A model generated the notes under the pieces. That model made no database searches. It was not told where the DNA came from and saw only the letters and a list, made by a program, of their open reading frames with translations. Shown here piece by piece: positions 25,701-33,209 of a stretch of DNA of 64,000 nucleotides (the stretch's first letter is position 1; each line of letters begins with the position of its first letter). The stretch covers positions 2,604,001-2,668,000 of the forward strand of contig JACJYL010000001.1 in the NCBI GenBank assembly GCA_020636105.1. Direction: 5' to 3'. The stretch comes from Lewinellaceae bacterium (lineage in GTDB: Bacteria > Bacteroidota > Bacteroidia > Chitinophagales > Saprospiraceae). The translations under genes and the position numbers were made by a program.

Positions 25701-27747
25701 CAGCAATATGGCGTTCCAAAAACAAAAAGAAAGCATATTTATCGAAGGCCAGGGCGACCTCTCCGACAGCACCAGTCTGATCAATATTTCCTTTGACCAT
25801 TTCGACCTTAATTACATCGGCATGTTACTGGGGTATCCCGATGGTTATACAGGAGGGATTTTGGATGGGAAGACCACCTTAAGTGATATCCAGGCCAACC
25901 TCCATTACCGGGCTGATCTGAATCTACAGGGATGGAAACTGGATACGGTGTTGGTCGGCAACCTCAATTTAAAGGCCACCCAATTGATCAATCAACCACT
26001 GATCCATTTGGAAGCCAATCTTGCCGGCGAAGGATCGACTATCCGGGCCAATGGCCAATATGATATTGACCAAAGACAATTTGATGCCGTGGCCGAAGTG
26101 GAAAAACTGGAAATGCGTGTCCTCGATCCTTTTGTAAAGGGATTGATCCATGACAGCGAAGGGTATCTGAATGGACAATTCAGCCTCAAAGGAAGTCCGG
26201 ACCAACCTGTTCTAAACGGTACTTTAGTCCTGAATAACATAAAAACAGTCATTGATTATGTCAATACCACTTATCAAATTGACACGGGGTTCATTATTTT
26301 CACGGAGGATGAGATCGATTTTGGAACCCTGCAAATGACCGATGTGACTAATCAGGTATTGACATCCACCGGCAAGGTCAGTCGTCCGGTGGCTATTTTG
26401 AGTGGCAAAGTAAGGCATCAGTTTTTCGATCAAATAGCTATGGATTTGCGATTTAAAACCGATCGTTTTCAGTTTCTGAACACCACGGCAAAAGACAATG
26501 AGCTTTTTTATGGCACCTTACTTTTAAAAACGGATATATCCATCAACGGCCCGGTAGCCCAACCCGAATTCAACATCAACGCCCGCACCGAACCAGGCAC
26601 CAAATTTTTTGTAGTGCCATTGACCGAGGAGCAGTCCATTTCTAAGGAAGATTTTATCGTATTTGGCCAACCGGCACCGGATAGTTTGGGCAGGGATACC
26701 AATTACGTAAAAAACTATAAGCTGACTTCTCCAGGCATTGATCTGCAACTCAACCTGGAACTGACCCCGGATGCCGAACTCCAGGTTATTATTGATCCGC
26801 TTACCGGCGACAAACTGGTGTGCCGCGGCCGTTCTGCCCTCACGGTAGAAATGGATCAGGCCGGAAATGTTTTGCTCAATGGAAATTACAGCATCACAGA
26901 AGGTACGTACACCTTTAATTATGAACAGTTGCTAAAAAGAGCATTTAAAATTTCCGAGGGGAGCAGTATTGTGTTTAACGGAGATCCACTAAAGGCGAAG
27001 CTCGATATTACCACCCTTTATGAAACCCGGGCCAATCTGACTGACCTGGTCCCTGACTACCCTTCTGCCCTCAATCAACGGGCAAATGTACAGTTGCAAA
27101 TGAAAATAAAGGGAGACTTAATAAACCCGGTTTTGACCTTTGACATCCTGTTGCCAGGCAATACACAGGGATCCCTGGCGGAGGCCGCCAAAACACGGCT
27201 GGATCAAATCCGAAACAATGAAACTGAATTGAATACCCAGGTATTTGGTTTATTATTGTTCAACAGTTTTTTGAGCAGTGCCAATAACAGTGGTTCTGTT
27301 TCCAATGCAGGAGAAGCCGTCTTGCTGTCCAGTGTGAGTAAACTAGTCACCAGCCAGCTGAATAACTTTGCCAATAAACTGATCAAAGGAGTTGACCTTA
27401 CCCTGGGCGTGGAAGCTTATAATCCCGGCGATGATGTCAACATCAATCCCGGCGTATCCACAGAAGTGCAGCTCGGCCTGTCAAAACGCATTTTTAATGA
27501 CCATTTAGCGATCAAAGTGGGCGGCAATCTCAATGTTGGGGCTTCTGGTGAAGACAGCCAGGTATTGACCGCTTTTACCAGCGACTTCGCATTGGAGTAT
27601 TCCTTAACCCCTTCAGGCAATTATTTGCTCAGGGTGTATCGCCAAAGCGATTATGATGCCCTGAGCGAAGGCAATGTTACCCGAACGGGAACAGGGATTT
27701 CTATCAGGAAAAAATTTAAAAACAAGGAGCGAAAACGAAAAAAATGA
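22762..27747 (+). CDS. tamB: TamB-like translocation and assembly module protein
   Basis: 1661-aa AsmA/TamB-type protein that spans the periplasm as a long beta-strand groove and works with an Omp85 partner in outer-membrane protein or lipid delivery. One N-terminal inner-membrane helix (about 9-30, YLVIGIVVLLLTLMLL), a long beta-rich repeat region, and the C-terminal TamB/DUF490 domain (from about 1300; e.g. LLNGNYSITEGTYTFNY, QLGLSKRIFNDHLAIKVGG). The start is taken as TTG at 22762 (KVNRIFKIFKY) because an AGGAA lies about 6 bp upstream and the basic patch and membrane helix follow directly. It overlaps tamL by 4 nt, the typical Bacteroidota pairing. Confidence 0.9.
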   Translation: MKVNRIFKIFKYLVIGIVVLLLTLMLLSQVKSVQNAAAQKGVTWLAQKTGSKVGIRDFRWRKLRRLEVNGFYMLDLQGDTLLAMDKLRLVFSPSALWKRKVVISELDLSDGLLRLRSDEQGITNYQFILDAFASDEPPAPGKPWEIDPKVLNLDHIHFDYLDEQTGTQIVSTIDSMATDIDHLDLLNQQIAIRQLALVHPLVHYLFDTPPAPDVLPATPVSEVNFPGWGWRISVKTLGIQNGEFKYRKKNNHQTAPAFDPQNIAIKDFQLDVGAIEIGPAEMGMDLRSLALKDHSGIEVKQLSSQMHFTDKILHLDDFDIHTNDSQVKQSLQLSYPDFNSLVHITSQDSNRNADFQVQWVIKESRIAPKDIHLLLPEVLLPDDSQPITIDADIQGSLAALFIQQLDITQGADLRLAVMGQLNHWLDKERLNFELDLKTLTADYKKMQSVLPKGTLPPALESWGNMQLSALINGRLADFQTQNINLKTESGPQLLCNAHIKGLPDYKTALFEIQIDHLLTHPDQWKGFASDSLPAFVDDLGNMALTGTYAGSLTDFTTDLLLRSDMGQLQVNAAFNFTPDYSNAAYKGDIALKQFDLGKVIGDPLLSTVTLIANVEGKGLLPEDWDTQLSAILSDMTYKGYTYNSLSIAGRLEKSVFDGLAQLKDPNLNFTYEGLISLADTVPAYHFVLQVDTIDFKALGLSEDPLGLHTRIAVNCSNPKVDQLEGDLFIDYLTISDAAVRYQTDSIIVSSHLDALYERQLKVQSDLLSFGLTGTYELSQLPRVGSTWLDTYFLNSNLLFRDRPDEKGTDRDTLLPSPTNISAYLHLNDPTALTSIFLPDLKKLEALDLTLQFDNTRDIWNIQGVVPNLEYAGYRINGLHVSSRANADGLQTLVFADSLHNGAASLISQPQLTLVLQNDSLQTDLTSSGPDTIYSHIGGNLTQEAGTLVFRFNEKILLDRDDWTIAEDNQIRYDRNQQWIISNMAFQKQKESIFIEGQGDLSDSTSLINISFDHFDLNYIGMLLGYPDGYTGGILDGKTTLSDIQANLHYRADLNLQGWKLDTVLVGNLNLKATQLINQPLIHLEANLAGEGSTIRANGQYDIDQRQFDAVAEVEKLEMRVLDPFVKGLIHDSEGYLNGQFSLKGSPDQPVLNGTLVLNNIKTVIDYVNTTYQIDTGFIIFTEDEIDFGTLQMTDVTNQVLTSTGKVSRPVAILSGKVRHQFFDQIAMDLRFKTDRFQFLNTTAKDNELFYGTLLLKTDISINGPVAQPEFNINARTEPGTKFFVVPLTEEQSISKEDFIVFGQPAPDSLGRDTNYVKNYKLTSPGIDLQLNLELTPDAELQVIIDPLTGDKLVCRGRSALTVEMDQAGNVLLNGNYSITEGTYTFNYEQLLKRAFKISEGSSIVFNGDPLKAKLDITTLYETRANLTDLVPDYPSALNQRANVQLQMKIKGDLINPVLTFDILLPGNTQGSLAEAAKTRLDQIRNNETELNTQVFGLLLFNSFLSSANNSGSVSNAGEAVLLSSVSKLVTSQLNNFANKLIKGVDLTLGVEAYNPGDDVNINPGVSTEVQLGLSKRIFNDHLAIKVGGNLNVGASGEDSQVLTAFTSDFALEYSLTPSGNYLLRVYRQSDYDALSEGNVTRTGTGISIRKKFKNKERKRKK

Positions 27748-30044
27748 TGGCCGGTCAAAGATACATACTGCGTCAGAACAATATCATCCTGTCACTGCTT
27801 GCTTTGGTGCTTCTGAGTGCCTGCTCCCCAACGCGCCGTTTGGAAAAAGGCTCGAAATTATTCGAGGGAGCAACCGTTACATTTACAAAACCTTCTGCGG
27901 TACAAAACAAAAAAAATTTAAAGGAAGAGCTGATTTACCAGGTTCGCCCGAAAGCCAACAGCGCCCTTAAACTGTGGATATTTAACCAATTCAAAGTCCC
28001 CAAAAAACAAAAAGGATTAAAATATTGGCTCAAGTATAAAGCAGGAGAAGCCCCGTCCATTTTTGACTATGACCTGTTGAACCGAAGTAAACTGGTTATG
28101 GAAAAGTACCTGGGCGATATCGGATATCTTAACGCCAGCGTGACCCTGGATACCATTGATAAAGGAAAAAGTGTACAAGCCGTTTACACTGTTTTCGCGC
28201 CGAAAAAATACCGGATCAATGAAATATTTCTGCCGGCAGGAAAGTCGGTTTTGGATACCTTAACCCGTAGGAACCAACAACAATCCTTTTTAAAAAAGGG
28301 AAGCATTTATCGCACGGAAAACCTGAACAATGAAAGAACCCGGTTGGTTAATATCGCTACCCGGAATGGTTATTATGGGTTAACACAAAATGATATTTAT
28401 TATTATGTGGACACCACGCAACAGGATGATCTGGTCAATGTATATTTGGAATGGAAGCCATCCAATGACAAGGAAGATATTAAACAGTCCCGGCTTGGAA
28501 CGACCACCGTATATGCGACTCATTCCCTGTCAAATGTGCCCGACCAGACCACCGACACCATTGAATACAAGGAGTTGACCATCATAGAAAATTACTATTA
28601 TTTAAAGAACAAGCTGTTACGACGATCCATAAGCGGCCAGCCAGGTGAGCTGTATAACAGTCAGCAACAACTGGGCAATATCAATTACCTGCAAAATTTA
28701 GAGGTTTATAAACTGATCAATTTACGTTATAAACAGAGGACGGTCGACGATCAGCTTTATCTGGATCGCTATTTTTACCTCATGCCTGCCCAGGTGCGGG
28801 ATTTGCGGTTTGATTTTGAGGCCAATACACGGTCAGGTAGTTATTTTGGCATATCCACTGCTATCAATTATTCCAATAAAAACTGGCTTGGAGGAGCAGA
28901 GCGGCTGGATTTGAGTTTTTCCGTTGGAGGAGAAACGCAGGTGGGCAATAGCTCAAAGTTCATCAACACCCTGGTCGTTTCAGCGGCGGCCTCTGTATCC
29001 CTTCCCAATTTATTGGTGCCTTTCAAGATAAAGCGATTATACAGGGGCGCTGTGCCACGCACCCGGTTCACCTTGTCGGATGCCTACCAGGTAAGGAATG
29101 GTTTTTTTACGACCAACGGGCTCACCGGCGAAGCCATCTATGACTGGCGGTCCAGTAAACAATGGCAGCATTTATTTTCGCCCGTTTCCATTAACCAGAC
29201 CACCACTTTTAATATCACCGAGGACTTCCAACAAGAACTGGATGCCGATCGGCGACTGAGGGAAAGCTTTGGAAATATCTTAATCCCGGGAGGAAGTTAT
29301 CAATTCAATCATTCCACCCAGGAACTTAATAAAATACAACCTTATCATTATTGGTCCGGCTCGATTGAATACGCGGGCAATATTCCTTACTTACTATCCA
29401 AAGCGGTTAAACCCTCCCAATCTACCTATACCCTTTTTGGAACTCCCTTTGCTCAATTTATAAGGCTCTACTCGGACTTTCGTTATTACCAACAGCGCCG
29501 ATCACATACCTGGGCCTTTCGGGCAAGCGGAGGACTGATCGCCGCTTACGGAAATACAACGGTTGCCCCTTACTCCAGGCAGTTTTTTATTGGAGGATCC
29601 AACAGCCTCCGGGCTTTCCGGTTGCGGGAATTGGGTCCTGGAAGTTATATCAACCCGGTCGCCAATGATAAAAATTATTTTGATCAAACCGGGGATATTA
29701 AGATTGAGTTTAATGCGGAATATCGTTTTGATATCGCCTCCTATTTAAAAGGAGCGGCCTTTGTAGATGCCGGCAATATATGGTTGCTTAATGATACCAT
29801 TGGAGCACAGGCCGAAGGAAAGTTTAACGGCTCAACATTTTACAAGGAGATCGCCGTAGGAACAGGGATTGGTCTGCGCATAGACTTCGAATATTTTGTG
29901 ATTCGCCTCGATGGAGCTTTCCCCATCCGAAAGCCTGTTTCAGAACAGGGTTTTCAATGGACCTTTAAGGATTTGAAATTTTTAAATGCGGGCTGGCGTT
30001 CCGAGAATGTAGTGTTTCATTTGGCTATTGGGTATCCGTTTTGA
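27744..30044 (+). CDS. tamL: TamL: lipoprotein-type Omp85/TamA family outer-membrane protein
   Basis: 766-aa Omp85-family protein with a lipoprotein signal peptide: LVLLSAC gives a lipidated C27, the feature that separates Bacteroidota TamL from proteobacterial TamA. POTRA-like segments occupy about 30-330, and the 16-strand beta-barrel (D15/surface antigen) occupies about 340-766. The barrel contains the conserved loop motif FFIGGSNSLRAF, an (V/L)RGF-type lid-lock, and ends on a terminal beta-strand with aromatic Phe. Start ATG at 27744 overlaps the tamB stop, so the two are co-translated. The pair should handle insertion of outer-membrane components. Confidence 0.92.
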   Translation: MMAGQRYILRQNNIILSLLALVLLSACSPTRRLEKGSKLFEGATVTFTKPSAVQNKKNLKEELIYQVRPKANSALKLWIFNQFKVPKKQKGLKYWLKYKAGEAPSIFDYDLLNRSKLVMEKYLGDIGYLNASVTLDTIDKGKSVQAVYTVFAPKKYRINEIFLPAGKSVLDTLTRRNQQQSFLKKGSIYRTENLNNERTRLVNIATRNGYYGLTQNDIYYYVDTTQQDDLVNVYLEWKPSNDKEDIKQSRLGTTTVYATHSLSNVPDQTTDTIEYKELTIIENYYYLKNKLLRRSISGQPGELYNSQQQLGNINYLQNLEVYKLINLRYKQRTVDDQLYLDRYFYLMPAQVRDLRFDFEANTRSGSYFGISTAINYSNKNWLGGAERLDLSFSVGGETQVGNSSKFINTLVVSAAASVSLPNLLVPFKIKRLYRGAVPRTRFTLSDAYQVRNGFFTTNGLTGEAIYDWRSSKQWQHLFSPVSINQTTTFNITEDFQQELDADRRLRESFGNILIPGGSYQFNHSTQELNKIQPYHYWSGSIEYAGNIPYLLSKAVKPSQSTYTLFGTPFAQFIRLYSDFRYYQQRRSHTWAFRASGGLIAAYGNTTVAPYSRQFFIGGSNSLRAFRLRELGPGSYINPVANDKNYFDQTGDIKIEFNAEYRFDIASYLKGAAFVDAGNIWLLNDTIGAQAEGKFNGSTFYKEIAVGTGIGLRIDFEYFVIRLDGAFPIRKPVSEQGFQWTFKDLKFLNAGWRSENVVFHLAIGYPF

Positions 30045-30084
30045 GTGGTTTTGATTTTACTGCTATTTATTCTATTAAAATGAT

Positions 30085-30122
30085 TATCGTGTAACAAAAA
30101 TAATCGCTTTAAATAAAATTTC
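30085..30122. repeat. 38-bp exact repeat of 20088-20125 (left half of a split MITE-like element)
   Basis: TATCGTGTAACAAAAATAAT and the next 18 bp are identical to 20088-20125. The expected right half does not follow; it reappears with a few changes at about 30429-30459, after a 313-bp insertion bounded by TAAAATTTC at 30114-30122 and 30427-30435. Confidence 0.65.
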
Positions 30123-30435
30123 GATTGCCCAGTGCTTATTGAAATTAAATAATGAACCGCCGAATTAAAATTAGGTGCAGAGCACCTTAATCTGTGTTGG
30201 CAAACACAGATTAAGGAGATTCAAGGTGCAGCGCACCGCAACCTAAACCTTCGAACATCGAAAGAATGTTGCGGTGCGCTGCACCTTAGATAGATTTTTT
30301 AATCTTTTTACAACAAATTTTTCGGTGCTCTGCACCTATTATAATTTTCTGCGGTTATTAAATCAAATTCAATAAGCAAAGGGCGATGGAGGGCCTTTTT
30401 AAAATTTGATTCCCAGGAAAAATATGTAAAATTTC
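30123..30435. mobile_element. Palindromic GGTGC repeat element, copy 1 (nested insertion)
   Basis: A non-coding insertion inside the 38-bp repeat element. Its core (about 30151-30363) runs from AACCGCCGAATT to TCTGCGGTTATT and is a hierarchy of hairpins: GGTGCAGAGCACC and GGTGCTCTGCACC at the outside, a perfect 14-bp stem CCTTAATCTGTGTT at 30185-30215, and a perfect 20-bp stem AAGGTGCAGCGCACCGCAAC (30223-30242 with 30268-30287). The 9-bp flanking direct repeat suggests target duplication. A second copy lies at 42346-42572. Confidence 0.6.
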
Positions 30436-30457
30436 CCTATTCAAAAACTATAATGAA

Positions 30458-31774
30458 TCAAATCTCTTCCAACATAACCTTCACCCCGGGTTTCGGCGTC
30501 AAAATAACGCGATGATCTGTTTCGAATGGCTGTCCTTTTACCAGTGAAAATCTGAAAGTCTTCAAAATCATAGGGACTATGATCAGCATTTCTATCATGG
30601 CTAAATTTTCCCCGAGACATTTTCGGGGTCCCATGCCAAAAGGAAAAAAAGAATAATCGGTCGCGGAAAAAAAATCACGGTTTGGATAAAAAGATTCGGG
30701 ATTTTCCCAAAAATCGGGATTTCGGTGGGTGGTGTAAGGAGAGGTAATAATCGTTGCTCCGGGTTCGATTTCATAGCCCCCGATTTCATCGGCTTCCACT
30801 GCACTTCTCCAAATGGTCCAGCCAGTGGGATGGAGCCGAAGTGCCTCAAACAGGCAGTTAGTCGTTTTTTTAAGCCGGCTCATTTTTTCATAATCAAAAC
30901 TGCCCTCACCCCAAACCAACTGGCATTCATCGTTGATTTCTTTAATATGTCCGGGATTATGCCCGAGTTCAAAAAACAACCATGCAACAGCGGCAGAGGT
31001 CGTCAGATAACCGGCCGGGGTCATGGTTTTAATTTCTTCAACGATCAGCCGGTCAGACAGGCCCTGACCGGTTTCAGGGTTTTTATACTGAAGCAGGAAA
31101 TCGAGAAGATCCCCGCGTTTGCCGATTTCTTTCCTCCGTTCCTGAACAATGTTCAGGATCAGATTTTCAAGCTTTTTATTGGAAAAATAAAAGGTTAGAT
31201 TAGCGTAGGTCGGAAGCCATTTGGAAAAGTAAAACGGCACCGGCGCCCCCACGTAATCAATGCCCAATTCTGCCGGTTTGAACACCTGGTCCCGGATTCC
31301 GTCTGTGGGATAACCAAACAACACCCTCCAAAGCATATCAAGGGTCAGGTTTTGCATTTCACTGTGCACCTCAACGAATTCACCGGCACGTGCCTTTGCT
31401 TTCCATTTTTCAATTAAATGCTCCGTTTGGGACTCAAGGATATGAAAAACATTTTCCAAATATTTTTTTTGAAAAACAGGGCTGATGATTTTCCGCTGCT
31501 GCGCCCAAAGGTCCCCTTCAGCCACTACACTTCCATTGCCGAATAACGCCCTGAATCGCCTCGAAACGAAATCCTGTCTGACAAAATTAACGGCATGGTG
31601 AGACAACACATATTTCGCATAATCGGGATGGCTCAATAAATACATTGGCCGTACAAACGGGACCTTGCAGCGAACGATCCCTCCATATTTTTTTCGCAAA
31701 TCGTTGAAAAAATCAGGCGTTGTCTGCTTAACCCCTTTGATAAATTCCATCGTTGTGGGACCGGATGCTTTCAT
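30458..31774 (-). CDS. Cytochrome P450 (A), atypical I-helix
   Basis: 438-aa soluble P450 monooxygenase-like protein. The haem-binding loop FPFGMGPRKCLG gives the axial thiolate C386, with the K-helix E-x-x-R in EALRLHP and a typical meander. The I-helix reads TPAGYLTTSAA, where the usual acidic residue of AGx(D/E)T is Leu; this is seen in P450s that do not do ordinary oxygen activation. It is divergent from the second P450 with 98 bp between starts. Context: aminotransferase/acyl-reductase, GNATs and radical SAM enzymes follow, suggesting tailoring of a lipid-like product. It ends beside the nested repeat at 30085-30457. Redox partners are not nearby. Confidence 0.92.
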   Translation of the reverse strand: MKASGPTTMEFIKGVKQTTPDFFNDLRKKYGGIVRCKVPFVRPMYLLSHPDYAKYVLSHHAVNFVRQDFVSRRFRALFGNGSVVAEGDLWAQQRKIISPVFQKKYLENVFHILESQTEHLIEKWKAKARAGEFVEVHSEMQNLTLDMLWRVLFGYPTDGIRDQVFKPAELGIDYVGAPVPFYFSKWLPTYANLTFYFSNKKLENLILNIVQERRKEIGKRGDLLDFLLQYKNPETGQGLSDRLIVEEIKTMTPAGYLTTSAAVAWLFFELGHNPGHIKEINDECQLVWGEGSFDYEKMSRLKKTTNCLFEALRLHPTGWTIWRSAVEADEIGGYEIEPGATIITSPYTTHRNPDFWENPESFYPNRDFFSATDYSFFPFGMGPRKCLGENLAMIEMLIIVPMILKTFRFSLVKGQPFETDHRVILTPKPGVKVMLEEI

Positions 31775-31813
31775 AACTATTATGTTTTGTTTTCCAAAGG
31801 ATTCCCCTGACCC

Positions 31814-31821
31814 TAAAGATA
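31814..31821 (-). promoter_or_regulatory. Candidate -7 box for cytochrome P450 A
   Basis: TATCTTTA on the minus strand, one mismatch from TAnnTTTG, 40 bp before the P450 A start. It is part of a symmetrical pair AAAGATAAA (31815-31823) / TTTATCTTT (31840-31848) shared with the divergent gene. No good -33 box is seen. Confidence 0.35.
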
Positions 31822-31841
31822 AAGTTTTCCGTATATAATTT

Positions 31842-31849
31842 TATCTTTG
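31842..31849 (+). promoter_or_regulatory. Candidate -7 box for cytochrome P450 B
   Basis: TATCTTTG matches the Bacteroidota -7 consensus; the start of transcription would be at about 31854, some 19 nt before the ATG at 31873. It is back to back with the P450 A box, 20 bp away, so the two promoters overlap. Confidence 0.4.
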
Positions 31850-31872
31850 TTAGGAGAACAAAATGGAGCCCT

Positions 31873-33207
31873 ATGCTAATAACCAAAATACCTGTTCACA
31901 AGGGAAACAATTTCCTGGGCATCTCTACCGGTTTTCTTCGCAACCCGGCATTGTTTACCATAGAAGAAGGGCTGGCAAAGGGAGATTTCTACAAAGTGAC
32001 CCTCCCAGGTTACAATTTGTTCATCGTTACCGATCCCGAAATTTTACATCATATAATGATCGCCAATGAATCGTCTTACGAAAAAAGTAAGATGTATTGG
32101 AAACAACTTCGAGCCATTATTGGCCGGGCTATGGGAAGTCTGGAGGGGGACGATTGGTTGTTTTTGCGCACATTACAAAGTCCGTTTTTCACCAAAACAA
32201 AAGTCAGGGCATATCTTTCTGACGTGGCGGAAATATCCCGCAAACACCTGGATCACTGGCAGGTAGGTGAGGGAAAGGAAATAGATGCGCTCCGTCTTTT
32301 TTCAAGGATGAATACCGAAATCATTTTGAAAACCATTTTCGGATTGGATGCAGCGGAAACTTATGAGCAAATCGCAGTGAAAATTGGTGACGGGCAGGAG
32401 ACCATTTCATGGAGAAGTCAATTCCCCTGGCGACCGCTGACGGGTTGGTTGAACGGGCGGAATCAACGGGCGCAAAAGCATTTGCTTTTCTTTGACGACT
32501 ATTGCGCAAAAAGTATTTTAAAAGCAAAAAGCGAGGAAAATTTTAAAGCCGATAAAAACCTACTGAACCGGTTGATCGACGAACCAAATCTTTCACAAAA
32601 AGATATTCGAAACGAGTTGATTGTGCATCTGGGCGCAAGCACCGAAACGGCAGCGGTCGGAGAAGCCTGGGCCCTGTATCTATTGGCACGTCATCCTAAA
32701 GTACTGAATAAGGTCAGGGCTGAAATCAGCCGGGTAACAGGTGACAAAGCATTGAAAGGAGAGCATACCTATCAACTAAACTACACAGAACAGGTAATTA
32801 AAGAGTCAATGCGATTATATCCGCCAAGTTATGCTTCGCTTCGGGATTGTATTGAAGAAGATGAAATCCAGGGGGTTAAAATTAAAAAAGGAGATTCATT
32901 TTTCATCAGCCTTTTCGCCCTGCATCGTCATCCGAAATATTGGGAGCAGCCAGACGAATTCATACCGGAGCGATTTGATCCCGAAAACAAAACGCCTGTT
33001 CCGTCCAACTGTTACCACCCCTACGGCGTTGGCAAACATCATTGCATTGGCCGGTATTTTGCCACGCCTATGATGGTGCTTACGATCGCCCAAATTTGCC
33101 GGCATTTTGATTTTGAATGGATGGAAAAAGGACATAAGCACCCCCTTTCCCTTTCCACACTGAAACCAAAAAACGGCATGGTGATGCGCTTTACAAAAAG
33201 AACTTAA
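31873..33207 (+). CDS. Cytochrome P450 (B)
   Basis: 444-aa P450. The haem loop is HPYGVGKHHCIG with axial C391; the canonical Phe is Tyr and the Arg two before Cys is His, both uncommon. The K-helix is ESMRLYP and the I-helix VHLGASTETAAVG keeps the acid-Thr pair. It starts at ATG 31873, 24 nt after a -7 box with AGGAGA between, and ends 2 nt before the aminotransferase-reductase gene, so they are co-transcribed and perhaps coupled. Overall similarity to P450 A is low, so the pair probably does two different oxidations. Substrate unknown. Confidence 0.92.
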   Translation: MLITKIPVHKGNNFLGISTGFLRNPALFTIEEGLAKGDFYKVTLPGYNLFIVTDPEILHHIMIANESSYEKSKMYWKQLRAIIGRAMGSLEGDDWLFLRTLQSPFFTKTKVRAYLSDVAEISRKHLDHWQVGEGKEIDALRLFSRMNTEIILKTIFGLDAAETYEQIAVKIGDGQETISWRSQFPWRPLTGWLNGRNQRAQKHLLFFDDYCAKSILKAKSEENFKADKNLLNRLIDEPNLSQKDIRNELIVHLGASTETAAVGEAWALYLLARHPKVLNKVRAEISRVTGDKALKGEHTYQLNYTEQVIKESMRLYPPSYASLRDCIEEDEIQGVKIKKGDSFFISLFALHRHPKYWEQPDEFIPERFDPENKTPVPSNCYHPYGVGKHHCIGRYFATPMMVLTIAQICRHFDFEWMEKGHKHPLSLSTLKPKNGMVMRFTKRT

Positions 33208-33209
33208 GG

